From: Stenotrophomonas maltophilia
GTDB lineage: Bacteria; Pseudomonadota; Gammaproteobacteria; Xanthomonadales; Xanthomonadaceae
Direction: 5' to 3'
NCBI GenBank assembly: GCA_002364755.1
Contig: DEZI01000003.1
Span: 66,852 to 130,851 of the forward strand
Length of the DNA stretch: 64,000 nucleotides
Below the pieces are notes generated by a model. It did no database searches. It saw nothing but the letters and a program-made list of their open reading frames with translations, and was not told the DNA's origin. A program made the translations under genes and the position numbers. Shown piece after piece: positions 27,101 to 35,157 of the stretch (position 1 is the stretch's first letter; each line of letters starts with the position of its first letter).

Positions 27101-27746
27101 AGCGCACGTCATTGCTGGCCACCACCGGCAGGCCGCGCTGGCCGGCGGCCATCAGCGCGAAGCGGTTGAAGGTTTCCTCGCCGTCGCGGCCGGTGCGGGT
27201 CAGCTCCAGGTGCAGGCCATCGCCGAACGCGCGCTGCCAGTCGGCCAGCTGCTGCTCGGCCAGGTCGTGCTTGCCGTCCAGTGCCAGGCGACCGGCCAGG
27301 CTGTCACGGCCGGCCAGGGCGAACAGGTTGGCGTTGCCGGCCTTCAGCCAGTCCGGGTGGATGGCGACGCCGCCTTCGGGGCGGTGGCCTTCCATCCAGG
27401 CACGGGTCAGCAGCCGTGACAGGCTCAGGTAGCCCTCGCGGTCGCGGCACAGCAGGGTCATCCGCCACGGGTCCTGGCCTTCCTCGGCGATCATCACGTC
27501 GGCGCCGGCAATGGGCTTGATGCCCACGCCTTCGGCGGCCTTGTAGAACTTGACCAGGGCGAACAGGTTGTTCAGGTCGGTCACCGCCAGCGCGGGCAGG
27601 CCAAGTTCGACCGAGCGCGACAGCAGGTTGGCCTGCTTGGCCTTTTTCGGGTCCGCCTGGTCCGGTTTGGCCGGCACGCGGATGGTCGAGTCCGCCAGCG
27701 AGAACTCGGTGTGGACGTGGAGATGTACGAAGCGGGAGTTGGACAT
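24147..27746 (-). CDS. dnaE: DNA polymerase III subunit alpha
   Basis: The 1199-residue replicative polymerase. It starts with a PHP domain (FVHLHVHTEFSLADSTIR), then the C-family palm with PDFDIDFCMDRR holding catalytic Asp residues, the fingers, the tandem HhH region and an OB fold (VLAGQVVGVRRKGESQIF). Length is slightly above the E. coli protein. A Gly-rich insertion (SSNSGGGGGNGGEK) lies just before the OB fold. Its position after rnhB in the lpx cluster matches other gammaproteobacteria. The long antisense frame on the plus strand is a GC shadow. Confidence 0.97.
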   Translation of the reverse strand: MSNSRFVHLHVHTEFSLADSTIRVPAKPDQADPKKAKQANLLSRSVELGLPALAVTDLNNLFALVKFYKAAEGVGIKPIAGADVMIAEEGQDPWRMTLLCRDREGYLSLSRLLTRAWMEGHRPEGGVAIHPDWLKAGNANLFALAGRDSLAGRLALDGKHDLAEQQLADWQRAFGDGLHLELTRTGRDGEETFNRFALMAAGQRGLPVVASNDVRFLAPTDFSAHEARVCISTGRVLDDPKRPREYSDQQYLKSAEEMCALFADIPDAIDNTLALAERCNIEMRLGTYFLPNYPVPDDETLDTWIQKMSRDGLEERLQKNPLAPGKTREEYFERLEFELNTIIKMGFPGYFLIVADFIQWGKNQGIPIGPGRGSGAGSLVAWALKITDLDPLPYNLLFERFLNPERVSMPDFDIDFCMDRRDEVIDYVARKYGRERVSQIITYGTMAAKAVVRDSGRVLGFPYGLVDGVSKLIPNILGIHLKDALGRGKEGPSSEMASAELIQRYESEDDVRDLIDLALQLEDLTRNAGKHAGGVVIGPEPLSEFCPLYAEHDENGLGKNPVTQFDKNDVEEVGLVKFDFLGLRTLTIIDWAVKAINKRHERAGIPPVDIAAIPLDDAPTYKDIFANGNTGAVFQFESSGMRRLLKDARPDRFEDLIALVSLYRPGPMDLIPSFNARKHGQEEIIYPDPRTEAILKDTYGIMVYQEQVMQMAQIVGGYSLGGADLLRRAMGKKVPAEMAKHREIFREGAAKDGVDEAKADAIFDLMEKFAGYGFNKSHAAAYALVSYQTAWLKRHYPAEFMAATLSSDLDNTEKVVGFLDEVRNLGLTVLPPKVNHSAFMFEAVTPDTIQYGLGAIKGVGQGACEAVVDERLKGGDYKDLLDFCTRVGSAKLNRRTLEAMINCGALDELGHNRASLMLQLPEVIKATEQMARERASGQNSLFGGPDPSAVTIQLDLVEAEEWPLLQRLNGERDTLGFYLSGHPFDPWRDDVRDLVGNDLGSVEKIWSSSNSGGGGGNGGEKRWRPEVPTVLAGQVVGVRRKGESQIFIQLEDGRGRVECSAFSDAMAEFGHLMTKDRILVVKGGLREDEFNGGYALRIRQCWDFDEVCANYATRLSLRLDLRQQRPVWERVNALLDRHRPGRTPLRLDLLLKGPQGGVAGMLDVSGQSAVRIDSKLMEALRADPAVRTLKVRYSPPWAN

Positions 27747-27943
27747 GCCGGACCAGGTTGGAGCGCGCGGGCCCCGGGTGCTGACGGGGGAATCGTCGCC
27801 GGGGTCGGGAAGCGCTGGAGTGCCCGGTCAGGGTAGCGAGGGCAGGGGGTGGCGACAAGGCTTGACGGTACGGCGATTGCGCGATTGCCGCCGGTGCGTT
27901 CACGCGTTCATGGGAGCGCCGGGCCATGCCCGGCGGCGGTTGT
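27747..27943. other. Intergenic region between rnhB and dnaE with a SMAG-like palindrome
   Basis: It contains the hairpin CGCCGGGCCATGCCCGGCG (about 27916-27935), which lacks a clean GTAG end, and the presumed dnaE promoter. No gene or rho-independent terminator is seen. Confidence 0.55.
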
Positions 27944-28615
27944 TCAGGCAATCGCGATGTCGGCGGCCACGACCTGCGGCACTGCCAGGCATTCACGCAC
28001 AGGGGCGAAGCTGCGGCGATGCTCGACGCAGGGGCCGTGTGCGCGCAGCGCGGCCAGGTGGGCCGGGGTGCCGTAGCCCTTGTGCTGATCGAAGCCGTAC
28101 TGCGGGTGCCGCACATGCAGTTCCTGCATGTAACGGTCGCGCGAGACCTTGGCCAGGATCGAGGCGGCCATGATCGCGCGGTCGATGCCATCACCGCCGA
28201 CCAGCGCCTGCGCCGGCAGCACCAGGCCCTTGGGCACGACGTTGCCGTCGATGCGGGCGAAGCCGGCCACGTGGGCCACGGCCGCCACCACATCGCGCAT
28301 GCCCTGCAGGGTGGCCTGGTAGATGTTCAAGCGGTCGATGGCGTTCACGTCCACCAGCACCACTTTCCAGGCCAGCGCGCGTTCGATGATGCGGTCGTGC
28401 AGCTGCTCGCGGCGCGCTGCCGTCAGCTGCTTGGAATCGTCCAGGCCGTTGATGCGCGGCCGCGCCGGGTCGAACACCACGGCGGCCACGGCCACCGGGC
28501 CGGCCAAGGGCCCGCGGCCGGCCTCGTCGACGCCGGCCACCAGACGTTCGGGCTCGACCACTGCCGCGCCGTCGAACAGGGCCAGGCTGGCCGCAGCGGC
28601 AGCGCGACGGCTCAT
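27944..28615 (-). CDS. rnhB: Ribonuclease HII
   Basis: A 223-residue endonuclease that removes RNA from RNA-DNA hybrids and single ribonucleotides from DNA. The catalytic start motif VAGVDEAGRGPLAGPV carries two of the acidic residues, followed by DDSKQL and the Asp in GGDGID; the C-terminal HPQYGFDQHKGYGTPAHL is the family signature. ATG 28615 overlaps the lpxB stop by 4 bases (ATGA), so the two are coupled; the longer frame upstream lies within lpxB. Confidence 0.96.
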   Translation of the reverse strand: MSRRAAAAASLALFDGAAVVEPERLVAGVDEAGRGPLAGPVAVAAVVFDPARPRINGLDDSKQLTAARREQLHDRIIERALAWKVVLVDVNAIDRLNIYQATLQGMRDVVAAVAHVAGFARIDGNVVPKGLVLPAQALVGGDGIDRAIMAASILAKVSRDRYMQELHVRHPQYGFDQHKGYGTPAHLAALRAHGPCVEHRRSFAPVRECLAVPQVVAADIAIA

Positions 28616-29871
28616 GCGGTTTCCTGGTTGCGCACCAGCAGCTCGCCCACCGCGTCGGCGGCACGCGCGGAGGCATTGCGGCGCAGGCGTTCGTGCAGGC
28701 GCTCGTAGGTGGCCTGCAGGTCGGCGGTGCGCTGCGGGTGGTCGAACCACTGCTGGATGGCCGCGGCCAGCTTGTCCGGCGTGCAGTCGTGCTGCATCAG
28801 TTCCGGGGCAAGATCCTGTGCAGCGAGGATGTTGGGCAGGGCGAAGCGGTCGACCTTGATCAGCCCCAGCGCCTTCACCAGGCGGTAGGTCAGTTCGTTG
28901 ACCCGGTAGCCGACCACCATCGGCCGCTTTACCAGCATCGCCTCCAGGGTGGCCGTGCCGGAGGCCAGCACCACCACGTCGGCGGCGATCAGCGCCGTAC
29001 GCGCCTGGCCATCGAGCACGTGCGAGTACGCCACCGGCAACGCCGAGCGCGACAGCTGTTCCTCGATCAGGCGGCGGCAGGCGGCGTTGGCCGCCGGCAC
29101 CACCACGTGCAGGCCGGGGATGCGTTCGGAGACCTGCCAGGCGGCTTCAAAGAACGGTTCGCCCAGGCGCGAGATCTCGCCCAGGCGGCTGCCCGGCAGC
29201 ACCGCCAGCACCTTGGCCGAAGCGGGCAGGCCGAGCGCGGCGCGGGCTGCGTCGCGGTCACCGTGCAGCGGAATGTCATCGGCCATCGGGTGGCCGACAA
29301 AGCGCGCGTCGATGCCGTGCTTTGCGTAGATCGGAGGTTCCATCGGGAACAGGCACAGCACCAGGTCGGCACTGCTGCCGATCTTCTCCGCGCGTTTCTC
29401 GCGCCAGGCCCAGACCGAGGGGCTGACGTAGTGCACAGTGGGAATGCCGCGCTGCTTCAGCCAGCGCTCGATGCCCAGGTTGAAATCCGGGGCGTCGATG
29501 CCGATGAACACATCCGGCTGCCATTCCAGCGCACGCTCGCGGAACGCCGAGCGCAGCTTGAGCAGGCGCGGCAGGTGGCGCAGCACTTCGGTCAGGCCCA
29601 TCACCGCCAGCTCGCTGGCGTCGTGCCAGGTCTGGCAGCCGGCGGTGCGCATGGCATCGCCGCCGATGCCGGCGAACTCGGCACGCGGGAAGCGGGCCTT
29701 CAGCTCACGCACCAGGCCCGCACCGAGCAGGTCGCCGGAGGCTTCGCCCGCCACCAGCGCGATCCGCAACGGGCGCTCGCTGAGCACCCGCTGCGCCGGC
29801 ACGCTGCCGGCCATCGAGGCCAGCGGAATGACGTCAGCGCCGGCCGGCGCCTGGCCGGTCGTGCTGCTCAT
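28612..29871 (-). CDS. lpxB: Lipid-A-disaccharide synthase
   Basis: The 419-residue GT19 glycosyltransferase that joins UDP-2,3-diacylglucosamine and lipid X at the inner membrane. ALVAGEASGDLLGAGLVREL is the family N-terminal signature, and the protein also has DVFIGIDAPDFNLGIE, HYVSPSVWAWREKR and LPGSRLGEI. An N-terminal extension of about 34 residues precedes the core. It overlaps lpxA by 4 bases and rnhB by 4, so lpxA-lpxB-rnhB are tightly coupled. Confidence 0.96.
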   Translation of the reverse strand: MSSTTGQAPAGADVIPLASMAGSVPAQRVLSERPLRIALVAGEASGDLLGAGLVRELKARFPRAEFAGIGGDAMRTAGCQTWHDASELAVMGLTEVLRHLPRLLKLRSAFRERALEWQPDVFIGIDAPDFNLGIERWLKQRGIPTVHYVSPSVWAWREKRAEKIGSSADLVLCLFPMEPPIYAKHGIDARFVGHPMADDIPLHGDRDAARAALGLPASAKVLAVLPGSRLGEISRLGEPFFEAAWQVSERIPGLHVVVPAANAACRRLIEEQLSRSALPVAYSHVLDGQARTALIAADVVVLASGTATLEAMLVKRPMVVGYRVNELTYRLVKALGLIKVDRFALPNILAAQDLAPELMQHDCTPDKLAAAIQQWFDHPQRTADLQATYERLHERLRRNASARAADAVGELLVRNQETA

Positions 29872-30659
29872 CGCAGCAGGTGCCTCTCGGTGTGCTCGAT
29901 GAAGTCCAGCATCGAGCGGACGTCATCGCTGGCCTGGGCCTGCTCGGCCAGCTGCTGCTTGGCTTCGGCCAGCGGCAGGCCGGCCACATACAGAGTGCGG
30001 TAGGCGCGCTTGATGGCGGTGATGCGCTCGGCATCGAAGCCGCGGCGCTTCAGGCCTTCGCTGTTGATGCCGCGCGGGCGGCCCAGCGAATCGGTGCCGA
30101 CCATGGTGAACGGCGGGACATCGCCGTTGGTCAGCGCGCCCATGCCAAGGAAGGCGTGGGCACCGATGCGGCAGAACTGGTGGGCACCGGCGAAGCCGCT
30201 GATGATCACGTAGTCGCCGACGGTTACATGCCCGGCCAGGGTGGTGTTGTTGGAGAACACGCAGAAGTTGCCGACGTGGCAGTCGTGGGCCACGTGCGTG
30301 TACGCCAGCATCCAGTTGTCGTTGCCGATGGTGGTGATGCCACCGCCGCCGCCGGTGCCGCGGTTGAGGGTGACGAACTCGCGGAACACGTTGCGGTCGC
30401 CGATCACCAGTTCGGTGCGTTCACCGGCGAACTTCTTGTCCTGCGGCTCGCCGCCGACCGCGACGTGGCCGATGAAGCGGTTGTCGCGGCCGATCCGGGT
30501 CGGGCCGTGGATGCTGCAGTGCGGACCGACCTCGGTGCCGGCGCCGATCTCGACGTCGGGCCCGATGATCGTGAACGCGCCCACGCGGACGTTGTCGGCC
30601 AGTCGAGCCGACGGATCGATCACCGCGGTGGGATGGATCAGGGGAGCGCTATCGGTCAT
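29868..30659 (-). CDS. lpxA: UDP-N-acetylglucosamine acyltransferase
   Basis: The 263-residue left-handed beta-helix enzyme that adds the first acyl chain in lipid A synthesis. Hexapeptide repeats run from IHPTAVIDPSARL to about residue 190, with the catalytic His region in AYTHVAHDCHVGN, then a C-terminal helical domain. ATG 30659 gives the family length (E. coli 262). Its stop overlaps the lpxB start; fabZ ends 19 bases upstream. Confidence 0.96.
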   Translation of the reverse strand: MTDSAPLIHPTAVIDPSARLADNVRVGAFTIIGPDVEIGAGTEVGPHCSIHGPTRIGRDNRFIGHVAVGGEPQDKKFAGERTELVIGDRNVFREFVTLNRGTGGGGGITTIGNDNWMLAYTHVAHDCHVGNFCVFSNNTTLAGHVTVGDYVIISGFAGAHQFCRIGAHAFLGMGALTNGDVPPFTMVGTDSLGRPRGINSEGLKRRGFDAERITAIKRAYRTLYVAGLPLAEAKQQLAEQAQASDDVRSMLDFIEHTERHLLR

Positions 30660-30678
30660 CTCGTTCCTCCGTGCAGGG

Positions 30679-31134
30679 TCATTCGCGGGTGCCGGCGCAC
30701 AGCACCTCGGCGCAGGCGACCACTTCACCATCGACCTTGGCCACGCAGTCATACACGGCCATGTTGCGGATCACGCGCTTGATCTCGACGTGCATTTCCA
30801 GCACGTCGCCCGGCACCACCTGCTTGGTGAAGCGGGCCTTGTCGACCTTGACCATGTAGAACAGCTTGGACTGCGAATCGCGGCCCAAGGTGAGCTGGGT
30901 CAGTACGCCGCCGGCCTGGGCCATGGCTTCGATGATCAGCACGCCCGGCATGATCGGCTGGTTGGGGAAGTGGCCCTGGAAGAACGGCTCGTTGATGCTG
31001 ACGTTCTTGGTGGCGACGATCCTGCGCGCTTCGTAGTCGATCGACAGAACCTTGTCGACCAGCAGGAACGGGTAGCGGTGCGGCAGCAGCGTCTGGATCT
31101 GTGCCATGTCCGGCAGGGTCTGGGGCTGGCTCAT
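30679..31134 (-). CDS. fabZ: 3-hydroxyacyl-ACP dehydratase FabZ
   Basis: A 151-residue hot-dog-fold dehydratase for fatty-acid elongation. Signatures are LLPHRYPFLLVDKV and FQGHFPNQPIMPGVLIIEAMAQ with the catalytic His and Glu. ATG 31134 overlaps the lpxD stop by 4 bases. Its place between lpxD and lpxA supplies and balances 3-hydroxyacyl-ACP for lipid A. Confidence 0.96.
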   Translation of the reverse strand: MSQPQTLPDMAQIQTLLPHRYPFLLVDKVLSIDYEARRIVATKNVSINEPFFQGHFPNQPIMPGVLIIEAMAQAGGVLTQLTLGRDSQSKLFYMVKVDKARFTKQVVPGDVLEMHVEIKRVIRNMAVYDCVAKVDGEVVACAEVLCAGTRE

Positions 31135-32153
31135 TCTTTCTCCTTGCTCACAGACAGGATGCGACGGGCCAGTGCATCGAGCTGCTTGAAGCGCGCGGCG
31201 TTCTTGCGCCACGTGCGGTTGTCGGTCAGGGGCGTTCCGGACGAGTACTCGCCCGGCTCGGTGATGGAGTTGCGGACCACCGATTTACCGGTGATCACGA
31301 CCTTGTCGCAGATTTCCAGGTGGCCGACGACACCAACGGCGCCGCCGAGCAGGCAGTAACGGCCGATCTTGGCGCTGCCGGCGATGCCGGTGCAGCCGGC
31401 GATGGCCGAGTGGGCGCCGATCTGCACGTTGTGCGCGATCTGCACCAGGTTGTCCAGGCGTACGTCTTCGGCCAGCACGGTGTCTTCCAGCGCACCGCGG
31501 TCGACGCAGGTATTGGCGCCGATCTCACAGTCGTCGCCGATGCGCACGCCACCCAGCTGCGGCACCTTGATCCACTTGCCGGCGTCCATCGCCAGGCCGA
31601 AGCCATCGGCGCCGAGCACGGCACCGGGATGGATGCGCACGCGCTTGCCGAGCTTCACGCGGGTGACCAGGGTGACGCGGGCAATCAGTTCGCAGCCACT
31701 GTCGAGGGTGCAGTCTTCGCCGATGATGGTGCCGGCGCCGATGATGCAGTTTTCGCCGACCACGCTGCGCGCACCGATGGTGACGAACGGGCCGATGTGG
31801 GCGCTGGCGGCCACCTGGGCCTGCGGGTCGATGACCGCGCTGGGGTGGATGCCCGGCTCACGCACCGGCGCGACGTCGAACAGTGCGGCGATCTTGGCGA
31901 ATGTGGTGTAGGGATCCTTGGCGACGAGCGCTGCGCCGGGGGCGGCCTCGGCGTCTTCGGCACGCAGGACCACCAGCGAGGCCTGGCTTTCGGCCAGCTG
32001 CGCGCGGTAGCGCGGGTTGGCAAGGAAGGTCAGCTGGCCGGCACCGGCATGGGCGAGGGTGGCCACGCCACGGATGGCGGTGGCGGGATCGCCATGGACC
32101 TGCAGGCCGAACTGATCGGCGAGTTGCTGGGCGGTGTAGGTAGGAGTATTCAC
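31131..32153 (-). CDS. lpxD: UDP-3-O-acylglucosamine N-acyltransferase
   Basis: The 340-residue hexapeptide enzyme for the third step of lipid A synthesis. It has an N-terminal uridine-binding domain, then the beta-helix (IHPSAVIDPQAQVAASAHIG, GPFVTIGARSVVG and similar repeats) with the catalytic-His segment NLVQIAHNVQIGAHS. The start is GTG 32153, with no clear Shine-Dalgarno. It heads the lpxD-fabZ-lpxA-lpxB-rnhB run and is separated from bamA by a 509-base gap that includes a terminator. Confidence 0.95.
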   Translation of the reverse strand: MNTPTYTAQQLADQFGLQVHGDPATAIRGVATLAHAGAGQLTFLANPRYRAQLAESQASLVVLRAEDAEAAPGAALVAKDPYTTFAKIAALFDVAPVREPGIHPSAVIDPQAQVAASAHIGPFVTIGARSVVGENCIIGAGTIIGEDCTLDSGCELIARVTLVTRVKLGKRVRIHPGAVLGADGFGLAMDAGKWIKVPQLGGVRIGDDCEIGANTCVDRGALEDTVLAEDVRLDNLVQIAHNVQIGAHSAIAGCTGIAGSAKIGRYCLLGGAVGVVGHLEICDKVVITGKSVVRNSITEPGEYSSGTPLTDNRTWRKNAARFKQLDALARRILSVSKEKE

Positions 32154-32439
32154 GGCGGGAGTTTAACGTGTGGAGCCAGTCCGGTCATGCGGCGCGGTTC
32201 CACGGCCAACGGCAGGGCCCCTCGTGGCTTGCAGGATAAGGCCCGTGGCAGGGTCGGACGGGTAGGGCCAGCGGGGGACGGCGCAAGTACGTCCATGTAG
32301 CCTTGGTCGCCGCATCCATGCGGCTCACACCCCCGCCGGCCCCACCCGTCCGCCCTCCGACGGCGTGGCGCGAGTGCCAGCCACGGAAAAACGGAAAAAG
32401 ATCAAAAGCGGAGCCCGCTTCCGGCATCCGGGCCAAACG
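32154..32439. other. lpxD upstream region, no gene seen
   Basis: Between the bamA terminator and lpxD there is no convincing reading frame. A T-rich minus-strand run (about 32385-32410) and TTAAAC 9 bases before the lpxD GTG are possible promoter parts. Given the terminator at 32440, an lpxD promoter is expected here. Confidence 0.5.
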
Positions 32440-32462
32440 AAAACGCCGGGCAGAGCCCGGCG
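32440..32462 (-). terminator. Rho-independent terminator downstream of bamA
   Basis: On the minus strand, CGCCGGGC-TCT-GCCCGGCG is followed by TTTTCGTTT. It lies about 200 bases past the bamA stop, after a series of hairpins. Confidence 0.8.
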
Positions 32463-32486
32463 CTTCGTGACCCGTCTGGTGGAGAG

Positions 32487-32647
32487 CCCCCCTTCTGTTA
32501 AGGGGGGCGCGCCCCTGGGAATCGCAGGAGCGATTCCCAACGTTGCTACGCAACGGCCCGAAGGGCGCATGCCACGGATGGCATGCGTAACGGCGCGGGG
32601 GATAGGGAGCAGGATAGGCCCCGCGGTTTGCATCGCAAACCGTGGGA
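32487..32647 (-). other. Hairpin series in the bamA 3' untranslated region
   Basis: At least five consecutive stem-loops lie between the bamA stop and its terminator: CCCCCCTT/AAGGGGGG (32487-32507), TGGGAATCG/CGATTCCCA (32516-32539), CGTTGC/GCAACG (32541-32555), CGCATGCCA/TGGCATGCG (32566-32587) and GGTTTGC/GCAAACC (32625-32641). A short GCCC-GAA-GGGC lies at 32556-32566. No open frame explains them. Together with the terminator they would give a highly structured 3' end or a 3'UTR-derived small RNA. Confidence 0.6.
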
Positions 32648-32662
32648 ACGTTTGGGGGCCAG

Positions 32663-35083
32663 TTAGAACTGGCCACCAAACGTAAATTGCAGGCGCTCGA
32701 TTTCGTCGCCGTCCTTCTTCTTCAGCGGGAACGCATAGCTGATCGAGATCGGGCCGACCGGGGCGCGCCACAGCAGGGCCACACCGGTGGACACGCGCAG
32801 TTCGTTGGCCTTGAAGTTGCTGGTGCCGTTGTAGACGTTGCCGAAGTCGACGAAGGCCGACACGCGGGCGGACGGGCTGTCGAACAGACGCGGGAAGTAC
32901 GCTTCCACCGAACCGACGGTCTTCACCGAGCCACCCAGCGGCTGGCCGTTCGGGTAACCCGAGGTCACCTCGCGCGGACCGAGGGTGTTGTCTTCGAAGC
33001 CGCGCACCGAATTCGTGCCGCCGGCGTAGAAGTTCTCGTAGAACGGCAGGCCGGTGGCAGTCACCGTCTTGACGTAATCCGACGAGGCCGGGGTGCAGTC
33101 CACGGTCTGGGTCGGATTCGGGTTGTCGGTGGTCGGCGCGGTGTAGCAGATGTTGCGGGTGTAATCCTTGCCGTAGCTGTCGCCGTAGCCGATTTCCGCA
33201 CGGGTGTTGATCACCAGCGACGGGATGATCGGCCAGTACTTGCTGATCTGGTAGTTCAGCTTGAAGTACTCGACGGTCGAACCCGGCAGCGTGGTTTCCA
33301 GGCCGATGCGCTGGTAGGTACCGCGGGTCGGCATGAAGTAGTCGTTGCGCGAATCCCGCGCCCAGCCCAGCTCGGTGCGCCACGCGTGGAACGTCTTGGT
33401 GCCGATGGCGTTGATGTAGTCAATGATCGACTGCGGGGTGGACCCCGGATAGGTCGTGATCTGGTTGCTGTCGATGCCGAACATCAACGAAACGCTGTCG
33501 GTCTCGGTCAGCGGCACGCCGAACACCACCTGCGCCGAACCATTGGTGCTGTTGTACTGCGCGGTGTTGAAGTCGGAGTAATCCAGTTCGCGCCAGGACA
33601 GGTTGTAGCCCAGCGACACGCCATCATCGGTGAAGTACGGGTTGGTGTAGCTGAAGCCGTAGCGCTGCAGGTAGCTGCTGCGCGAGGCTTCCACCGACAC
33701 CCGGTTGCCGCCGCCGAGGAAGTTGTTCTGCGACAGCTGCACCGAGGTGGTCATGCCGTAGGACTGCGAGTAGCCCAGGCCGAACACGAAGCTGCCCGAG
33801 GTGGTTTCCTTGACGTTGTAGACCACGTCGACCTGGTCGTTGCTGCCACTGACCGGCGGGGTTTCAACGTCCACCGACTCGAAGTAGCCCAGGCGCTGCA
33901 GGCGGATCTTGGAACGGTCGATCGCAGCCTGTGAGTACCAGCTGTTCTCGAACTGGCGCATTTCGCGACGCATCACTTCGTCGGAGGTGCGGGTGTTGCC
34001 CTTGAAGATGATGCGGCGCACCGACACGCGCGGGCCGGGGACGACCTGCATGTTCACCGCAACGGTCTGTTCGGCACGGTTGGTGGTCGGGATCGGGTTC
34101 ACCTTGGCGAACGCGTAGCCGATGTTGGACAGCGAATTGGTGATCGCGTCGGAGCTGAACTCCAGCAGCGCACGCGAGAACGTGTCGCCGGCGCGCTGCA
34201 CGACCATGCGCTCGACATCTTCCTGCGGCAGGACGGTGTCACCGCTGACCTTGATCTCGGAAATCTTGTACTGGTTGCCTTCGGTCACGCCGGCCGTCAC
34301 GAACATGTCGCGCTTGTCCGGGCTGATCGAGACCTGGGTCGAGTCGATGCTGAAGTCGACGTAGCCGCGGTCCAGGTACCAGGAGTTCAGCTTTTCCAGG
34401 TCGCCGGACAGCTTTTCCTTGGAGTACTGGTCATCGCGGCGGTACCACGACGCCCAGTTGTGCTCCTTGGATTCCCAGGTTTCCAGGATGTCCTGGCTGT
34501 CGTACTTCTCGGTACCGACCAGGTTGACGTGCTGGATCTTGGCGGCCTTGCCTTCCTTGATCGCGATGGCGATGTCCACGCGGTTGCGGTCCAGCGGGCT
34601 CACTGTCGGGGTGATCTCGACGTTGTACTTGCCACGGTCGTTGTACTGGCGGCGCAGTTCCTGCGTCACGCGGTCCAGGCTCAGGCGGTCGAAGGTGCCG
34701 CCCTCGGTCAGGCCGATGTCGGACAGGCCCTTGAGCAGCTGGTCGGACTTGATGTCCTTGTTGCCGGTCACGGTCAGCTTGTTGATCGCCGGGCGTTCCT
34801 TGACGGTCACGACCAGGATGTTGCCCTGGCGATCCAGCTGCACGTCTTCGAAGAAGCCGGTCTTGTAGAGGGCGCGGATGGTCTCGTCGACCTTGCTGTC
34901 GGTGACCGTCTCGCCACGTTCCACCGGCAGGTAGGTGAACACCGTACCCGAACTGATGCGCTGCAGGCCGTCGACGCGGATGTCGCTGACAGTGAAGGGC
35001 TCGGCTGCCTGGGCCAGGGCGGGAGCGCCGGTGACGGCGGCGAGGGCGAGGGCCAGCAGGCGGCGATTGGGGAGTCGCGTCAT
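32663..35083 (-). CDS. bamA: Outer membrane protein assembly factor BamA
   Basis: The 806-residue Omp85 protein that inserts beta-barrels into the outer membrane. It has a signal peptide (LLALALAAVTGAPALAQA), five POTRA domains (about 25-425, first FTVSDIRVDGLQRISSGTVF), and a 16-strand barrel ending in Phe (LQFTFGGQF). The VRGFE-type loop motif is visible as NSVRGFEDN. ATG 35083 gives the signal peptide; another ATG at 35161 overlaps the rseP stop (ATGA), so a short coupled lead-in of 26 codons is possible. Confidence 0.96.
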   Translation of the reverse strand: MTRLPNRRLLALALAAVTGAPALAQAAEPFTVSDIRVDGLQRISSGTVFTYLPVERGETVTDSKVDETIRALYKTGFFEDVQLDRQGNILVVTVKERPAINKLTVTGNKDIKSDQLLKGLSDIGLTEGGTFDRLSLDRVTQELRRQYNDRGKYNVEITPTVSPLDRNRVDIAIAIKEGKAAKIQHVNLVGTEKYDSQDILETWESKEHNWASWYRRDDQYSKEKLSGDLEKLNSWYLDRGYVDFSIDSTQVSISPDKRDMFVTAGVTEGNQYKISEIKVSGDTVLPQEDVERMVVQRAGDTFSRALLEFSSDAITNSLSNIGYAFAKVNPIPTTNRAEQTVAVNMQVVPGPRVSVRRIIFKGNTRTSDEVMRREMRQFENSWYSQAAIDRSKIRLQRLGYFESVDVETPPVSGSNDQVDVVYNVKETTSGSFVFGLGYSQSYGMTTSVQLSQNNFLGGGNRVSVEASRSSYLQRYGFSYTNPYFTDDGVSLGYNLSWRELDYSDFNTAQYNSTNGSAQVVFGVPLTETDSVSLMFGIDSNQITTYPGSTPQSIIDYINAIGTKTFHAWRTELGWARDSRNDYFMPTRGTYQRIGLETTLPGSTVEYFKLNYQISKYWPIIPSLVINTRAEIGYGDSYGKDYTRNICYTAPTTDNPNPTQTVDCTPASSDYVKTVTATGLPFYENFYAGGTNSVRGFEDNTLGPREVTSGYPNGQPLGGSVKTVGSVEAYFPRLFDSPSARVSAFVDFGNVYNGTSNFKANELRVSTGVALLWRAPVGPISISYAFPLKKKDGDEIERLQFTFGGQF

Positions 35084-35157
35084 GTCACGTCCGGTAGGAA
35101 GGTCGATTTCATTGGTACGGGATGCCGGCGCTGTAGACGCCAAAAACGTGGAAAAGT

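Noticed and set aside
24333..27419. 1028-codon open frame on the plus strand opposite dnaE
   Set aside because: It is a GC-driven antisense shadow: its residue mix (His, Gln, Ala, Val, Leu rich) has no domain, and dnaE on the other strand is unmistakable.
32642..33934. 430-codon plus-strand frame opposite bamA
   Set aside because: Antisense shadow of BamA; no start context or known domain.
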